Positions 4,272-6,996 of a stretch of DNA of 6,996 nt are shown piece by piece. The stretch covers positions 1 through 6,996 of the forward strand of contig JAKAMD010000183.1 in assembly GCA_021823875.1 (NCBI GenBank), written 5' to 3'. A model generated the notes under the pieces. The model did no database searches. It was not told where the DNA came from and saw nothing but the letters and a program-made list of their open reading frames with translations. Numbering within the stretch: the first letter of the stretch is position 1; each line of letters opens with the position of its first letter. This DNA comes from Pseudomonadota bacterium. GTDB lineage: Bacteria; Pseudomonadota; Alphaproteobacteria; Rhizobiales; Xanthobacteraceae. The position numbers and the translations under genes were made by a program.

Positions 4272-6464
4272 AATAGCGTTCGGTTTAACCGCCTTCTTGC
4301 TACCTCGGCGATTGCATTGGCCCTGGCGCTATCCTGCCAACCTGGACACGCCCAGCAACCTGGGTCGAACCAATCGGTCGACGCCGCCGTCCCGATGCCC
4401 GACACCAGCCTGTTGCCGCCTGTGACCGCCAAGGACATTGGCGCGACGGCACCCGCGAAGAAATCCGCGCAGAATGTCGACGCCGGGGCGCCGACGGCGA
4501 ACACCAGCCCGGTGCCGCCTGCGACCGCCAAGGATATTGGCGCGGCGACGCCGGCGACCGCCAGCAGCGATCAAAATAAGCAGCAACCGGCGACTGCGGC
4601 CGGCGATCACAGCAAGCCGCAGCCGGCGCAGAACGCCGCCGCGCCCGCCGCTGAACCGGCGAAGGCCGCGAGCGCGCCGGCCGCCGCGCCGCCCTCGCCC
4701 ACCAGCGACGTTGCGGTTTCCGACAGCCTGCGCAGCCTGATCGATGGCCAACTCGATCGCTTTGTCGCGCGCAAGCCTGACCGCGAGGGCGTGGTCGCCT
4801 ATTACAAGGCGCACGACTTCAAGCCGATCTGGATCAGTAACGGCGCCGCCAATGCGCGCGCCAAGGCGGCGATCGCCTATCTCGCGCAGGTCGATACCGT
4901 CGGGCTCGATCCGAGCGACTATCCGACGCCGGATTTCGCCGCGTCCACCACCGCCGAGTCCCTGGCGCAGGACGAACTCAAGCTCACCGAATCGGTGCTG
5001 ACTTACGCCCGCCATGCGCAGATCGGCCAGATCAATTTCACCCGCGTCGGAGCCGATATTTCCTTCAAGCTCGAAGCGCCCGAGCCGGCCGAGGTGCTGG
5101 CCAAGCTCGCCGAGGCGAGCGACACCAGCGCAGCGCTCGACAGCTACAATCCGCCGCAAGCCGGCTTCAAGGCGTTGCGGAAGGCGCTCGCCGAAGTTCG
5201 CGCCGGCAAGGTCGACAAGCCGGCGGACAAGGAGAAGACCGCGAAGCAAGTGCGCGTGCCGGACGGACCGACGCTGCGTCCGGGCATGAAGGACAAGCGC
5301 GTGATCGCATTGCGCCAGCGGCTTAATGTGGAAGGCGACAAGAACAACCCGCTGTACGACCAGGACGTCGTCGACGCGGTCAAGGCATTCCAGACCGGTG
5401 CCGACCTGCACGCCGACGGCTTGCTCGGCCGCAACACGCTGAGCGCGCTCAATGGCGGACCGGTCGGCGATGTGCATCATGCGCCGGCCAATCCGGTCGA
5501 CACCATCCTGGTCAACATGGAACGCTGGCGCTGGCTGCCGCGCACGCTCGGCAATTCCGAGCACACCTATGTCGTGGTGAACGTGCCGGACTACACGCTC
5601 AGCCTCTACCATAACGGCGCGGTGTACTGGAAAACCAACATCGTGGTCGGCAAGCCGGGCAAGGCGACACCGATGACCACCGCGGAAATGAAGTACATCA
5701 CGGTCAATCCGACCTGGAACGTGCCGCCCTCGATCATCCAGAACGAATATCTGCCGGCGCTGCAGGAAGACCCGCAGGCGCTCGACCGCATCGGCCTGAA
5801 GATCTACCAGGATCGGGATGGCACCGTGCACATCTACCAGCCGCCGGGAGCGGGCAACGCGCTCGGCCGCATCCGCTTCAACTTCCCCAACAAGTTCCTG
5901 GTCTACCAGCACGACACGCCGGACAAGTACCTGTTCAAGCGCACCAAGCGCGCCTACAGCCACGGCTGCATGCGGGTGCAGGATCCGCTCGAATACGCCA
6001 CCAAGCTGTTGTCGATCGAACTGCCGAAGGATCACTACACGCCGGCCAAGATCGAGGGCATGTTCGGCAGCAACGAGATCAACATCAACTTCCCCAAGCC
6101 GATCCCGGTGCACCTGACCTATCAGACTGCCTTCGTCAACCAGGACGGCAAGCTGCAGTTCCGCGATGACATTTATGGGCGCGACGCCCGCATGATCGCG
6201 ATCCTGAAAAACGCCCGCGAGCGGCGGATCGCCGATATCCCGGTCGAGCGGCCGCCCAACACGTCGTCGCGCCCGGTGCGCCTGCCGGCCGGCACCTATG
6301 CCGACCGTAATGGCGACAGCGACAGCTACGGCTACAGCAACAATGGGCCGAGCTTCTTCGACTTCCTGTTCGGCGGTGCGCGCGAGGCGCCGCGGCCCGT
6401 CAACCGGCGCAATTTCATCGGCCCGCGCGCCGGCAGCAACGGACGTGTCGGCTACTACCGCTGA
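4269..6464 (+). CDS. exported L,D-transpeptidase, YcbB/LdtD type
   Basis: The product has 731 residues. The domains in order are: a signal peptide (residues 1-28, basic start, hydrophobic LLATSAIALALAL, likely cleavage after GHA); an Ala/Pro/Gln-rich linker with a duplicated unit (about 30-150); a YcbB-like scaffold domain (about 152-325); a peptidoglycan-binding domain (about 336-395); and a YkuD catalytic domain (about 432-580). The catalytic residues are H548 in YQHDTP and C567 in SHGCMRV. The family forms 3-3 crosslinks between meso-diaminopimelate residues of peptidoglycan stems in the periplasm, a crosslink type abundant in Rhizobiales. A tail of about 150 residues contains FFDFLFGG (696-703) and ends in basic and aromatic residues. 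GTG 4269 is preferred because GGGAG (4256-4260) is 8 nt upstream; the in-frame TTG at 4254 lacks a ribosome binding site. C23 lies in ALSC, a poor lipobox, so a lipoprotein is unlikely. Confidence 0.93.
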   Translation: MNSVRFNRLLATSAIALALALSCQPGHAQQPGSNQSVDAAVPMPDTSLLPPVTAKDIGATAPAKKSAQNVDAGAPTANTSPVPPATAKDIGAATPATASSDQNKQQPATAAGDHSKPQPAQNAAAPAAEPAKAASAPAAAPPSPTSDVAVSDSLRSLIDGQLDRFVARKPDREGVVAYYKAHDFKPIWISNGAANARAKAAIAYLAQVDTVGLDPSDYPTPDFAASTTAESLAQDELKLTESVLTYARHAQIGQINFTRVGADISFKLEAPEPAEVLAKLAEASDTSAALDSYNPPQAGFKALRKALAEVRAGKVDKPADKEKTAKQVRVPDGPTLRPGMKDKRVIALRQRLNVEGDKNNPLYDQDVVDAVKAFQTGADLHADGLLGRNTLSALNGGPVGDVHHAPANPVDTILVNMERWRWLPRTLGNSEHTYVVVNVPDYTLSLYHNGAVYWKTNIVVGKPGKATPMTTAEMKYITVNPTWNVPPSIIQNEYLPALQEDPQALDRIGLKIYQDRDGTVHIYQPPGAGNALGRIRFNFPNKFLVYQHDTPDKYLFKRTKRAYSHGCMRVQDPLEYATKLLSIELPKDHYTPAKIEGMFGSNEININFPKPIPVHLTYQTAFVNQDGKLQFRDDIYGRDARMIAILKNARERRIADIPVERPPNTSSRPVRLPAGTYADRNGDSDSYGYSNNGPSFFDFLFGGAREAPRPVNRRNFIGPRAGSNGRVGYYR
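4377..4556 (+). repeat. imperfect 27-codon duplication in the linker
   Basis: Two units, 4377-4457 and 4476-4556, are 99 nt apart start to start. Each encodes a segment beginning VDA and containing PP-x-TAKDIGA, with 17 of 27 residues identical. The six codons between them encode KKSAQN. Similarity at DNA level is clear (for example ACCGCCAAGGA in both), which points to internal duplication. It lengthens the flexible periplasmic linker. Confidence 0.8.
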
Positions 6465-6491
6465 ACGGACGCACGAACGATTAAAAATGAG

Positions 6492-6526
6492 AACGCCGGC
6501 GGAGTTTCCGCCGGCGTTTTTGTTTT
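6492..6526 (+). terminator. intrinsic terminator of the L,D-transpeptidase gene
   Basis: CGCCGGCGG (6494-6502) pairs with CCGCCGGCG (6508-6516), extended by A-T pairs at both ends of the stem and closed by a 3-nt loop. TTTTTGTTTT follows (6517-6526). It begins 28 nt after the stop codon. Confidence 0.93.
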
Positions 6527-6726
6527 GCGGCCCCGAATGTGTTGCGCGTCTGCGCGCGAGGAAGCCATCACTCCCGCCGCCGTTTGAAATCGACGCCGCA
6601 TGCGAACTGGAGCATCAGCCGTTGCTCAACGGGTGGTTTGGCGGCGCAGGAACGGCGCCGGGGAGAAAGAGTCAGGTTTTCGGAAACGCCCGGATCGCCG
6701 GCAACAGGGCGGCTGGGGTGCCCCGA

Positions 6727-6803
6727 TGGTACAGGTGGGTGGACTCGAACCACCGACCTCTGGTTCCACAGACCAGCGCTCTAACCAACTGAGCTACACC
6801 TGC
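6727..6803 (-). tRNA. tRNA-His (anticodon GTG)
   Basis: Read on the minus strand, this 77-nt sequence folds into a full cloverleaf. The acceptor is GCAGGTG/CACCTGT, with a G-U at 1-72. The D stem is GCTC/GAGC, the anticodon stem CTGGT/ACCAG with loop CTGTGGA (anticodon GTG, His codons CAC/CAT), and the T stem GGTGG/CCACC with loop TTCGAGT. The 3' CCA is encoded (6727-6729). The base at -1 is T rather than G and the discriminator base 73 is A rather than C. The G-1:C73 pair that marks tRNA-His in most bacteria is therefore absent. This matches the reported loss in an alphaproteobacterial clade that includes Rhizobiales. Confidence 0.97.
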
Positions 6804-6812
6804 ACAGGGCCA

Positions 6813-6848
6813 CGCCCCAGGCCTACGTCCCTTGGACGTTGCGGGGCG
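6813..6848 (-). other. hairpin in the tRNA-His precursor leader
   Basis: CGCCCC (6813-6818) pairs with GGGGCG (6843-6848), and within it ACGTCC (6825-6830) pairs with GGACGT (6834-6839) around 3 nt. With transcription starting near 6842, the inner hairpin and part of the outer stem would lie in the 5' leader that RNase P removes. Confidence 0.4.
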
Positions 6849-6860
6849 AACCTAGGTTCG
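6847..6860. promoter_or_regulatory. 14-bp perfect palindrome over the tRNA-His -10 box
   Basis: CGAACCTAGGTTCG is perfectly self-complementary and contains the -10 hexamer of the minus-strand promoter (6849-6854). It contains CTAG, a tetranucleotide that is rare in many bacterial genomes. A protein bound here would block RNA polymerase. No binder is known from the sequence. Confidence 0.4.
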
Positions 6861-6877
6861 AAGGGCCGTTTTGGCAA
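6849..6877 (-). promoter_or_regulatory. tRNA-His promoter
   Basis: On the minus strand, TTGCCA (6877-6872) and TAGGTT (6854-6849) are separated by exactly 17 bp. Transcription would begin near 6842, about 39 nt before the mature tRNA 5' end. This is the best-spaced housekeeping-type promoter in the window. Confidence 0.65.
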
Positions 6878-6934
6878 GCGGAATGGCCGCGTGCGGTCAT
6901 CGCCCGCGCCGGGGCTTAGCGACCCCGCGCGCCC

Positions 6935-6966
6935 AAAACAAGAGCCCGGGCCACCGGACCCGGGCT
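6935..6966 (-). terminator. minus-strand intrinsic terminator
   Basis: AGCCCGGG (6943-6950) pairs with CCCGGGCT (6959-6966) around 8 nt. On the minus strand the stem is followed by CTTGTTTT. It would end a minus-strand gene lying mostly beyond the right edge. A minus-strand TGA at 6983-6981 preceded by four open codons (AART) could be its end, but that is too short to call. Confidence 0.55.
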
Positions 6967-6996
6967 GAAAAATGCTTGCTTCAGGTTCTCGCGGCA

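Noticed and set aside
4335..4340. Lipobox at C23 of the L,D-transpeptidase
   Set aside because: The ALSC context lacks Leu/Val/Ile at -3 and a small residue at -2; cleavage after GHA (residue 28) fits a standard signal peptidase I site better.
4329..6113. 594-codon open frame on the minus strand, antisense to the L,D-transpeptidase gene
   Set aside because: It mirrors the codon positions of a confidently identified gene; its Arg/Val/Asp-rich low-complexity composition and lack of any domain are typical of antisense frames in high-GC DNA.
6689..6725. Terminator of the tRNA-His gene on the minus strand
   Set aside because: Only short GC stems (GGGG-CA-CCCC and a 4-bp GCCC/GGGC pairing) are visible, and no T-tract follows.
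6600..6792. Plus-strand frames containing GGLEPPTSGSTD or WTRTTDLWFHRP
   Set aside because: These peptides are a familiar artefact of translating the antisense strand of a tRNA gene; the region is the tRNA-His gene and its flank.
6981..6996. C-terminal end of a minus-strand gene at the right edge
   Set aside because: Only four codons before a TGA are inside the window; the nearby minus-strand terminator hints at a gene, but nothing can be identified.

Overview
The window looks like ordinary chromosome from an alphaproteobacterium of the order Hyphomicrobiales (Rhizobiales), most likely near Bradyrhizobium, Rhodopseudomonas or Xanthobacteraceae. The grounds are high GC with G/C-ending codons, the gene order carB - greA - Lrp/AsnC gene - trxB, an ATGGCCGGG-type intergenic hairpin that I recall as common in Bradyrhizobium-type genomes, and a tRNA-His with no encoded G-1 and discriminator A73. 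The genus is an inference from memory. I see no mobile element, CRISPR array, prophage or toxin-antitoxin pair, and no strong case for a new multi-gene system. The points of interest are regulatory and RNA-level.

Left part (1-1028): the last 68 codons of carB run in from the left and end at a long-stem intrinsic terminator (261-304). The greA leader holds a strong hairpin and two overlapping palindromes just before an excellent Shine-Dalgarno. greA (461-934) faces an Lrp/AsnC regulator gene, and the two converge on a 9-bp palindromic hairpin (971-993).

Middle (1029-3879): the Lrp/AsnC gene (minus strand) and trxB (plus strand) diverge from a 248-bp region that contains a perfect 24-bp palindrome, the best operator candidate in the window. 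trxB overlaps a LysR-type regulator gene by 4 nt (ATGA), so the two should be one coupled operon. About 150 nt further on is a compact array of three hairpins ending in a textbook terminator, either a small RNA of about 100 nt or the 3' end of the trxB-lysR transcript.

Right part (3880-6996): a stretch of about 390 nt with no gene leads to a 731-residue exported L,D-transpeptidase of the YcbB/LdtD type. Its start region can fold in two exclusive ways, one of which pairs the start codon. The gene ends at a strong terminator (6492-6526). A minus-strand tRNA-His (GTG anticodon) follows, with its own well-spaced promoter whose -10 box lies inside a perfect 14-bp palindrome. A minus-strand terminator at 6935-6966 probably closes a gene lying outside the window.

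The genes cover separate housekeeping jobs: pyrimidine/arginine precursor synthesis (carB), transcript cleavage (greA), disulfide reduction (trxB) with two local regulators, cell-wall 3-3 crosslinking, and His decoding. Apart from the trxB-LysR pair and its divergent Lrp neighbour, nothing in the sequence suggests that they form one pathway.
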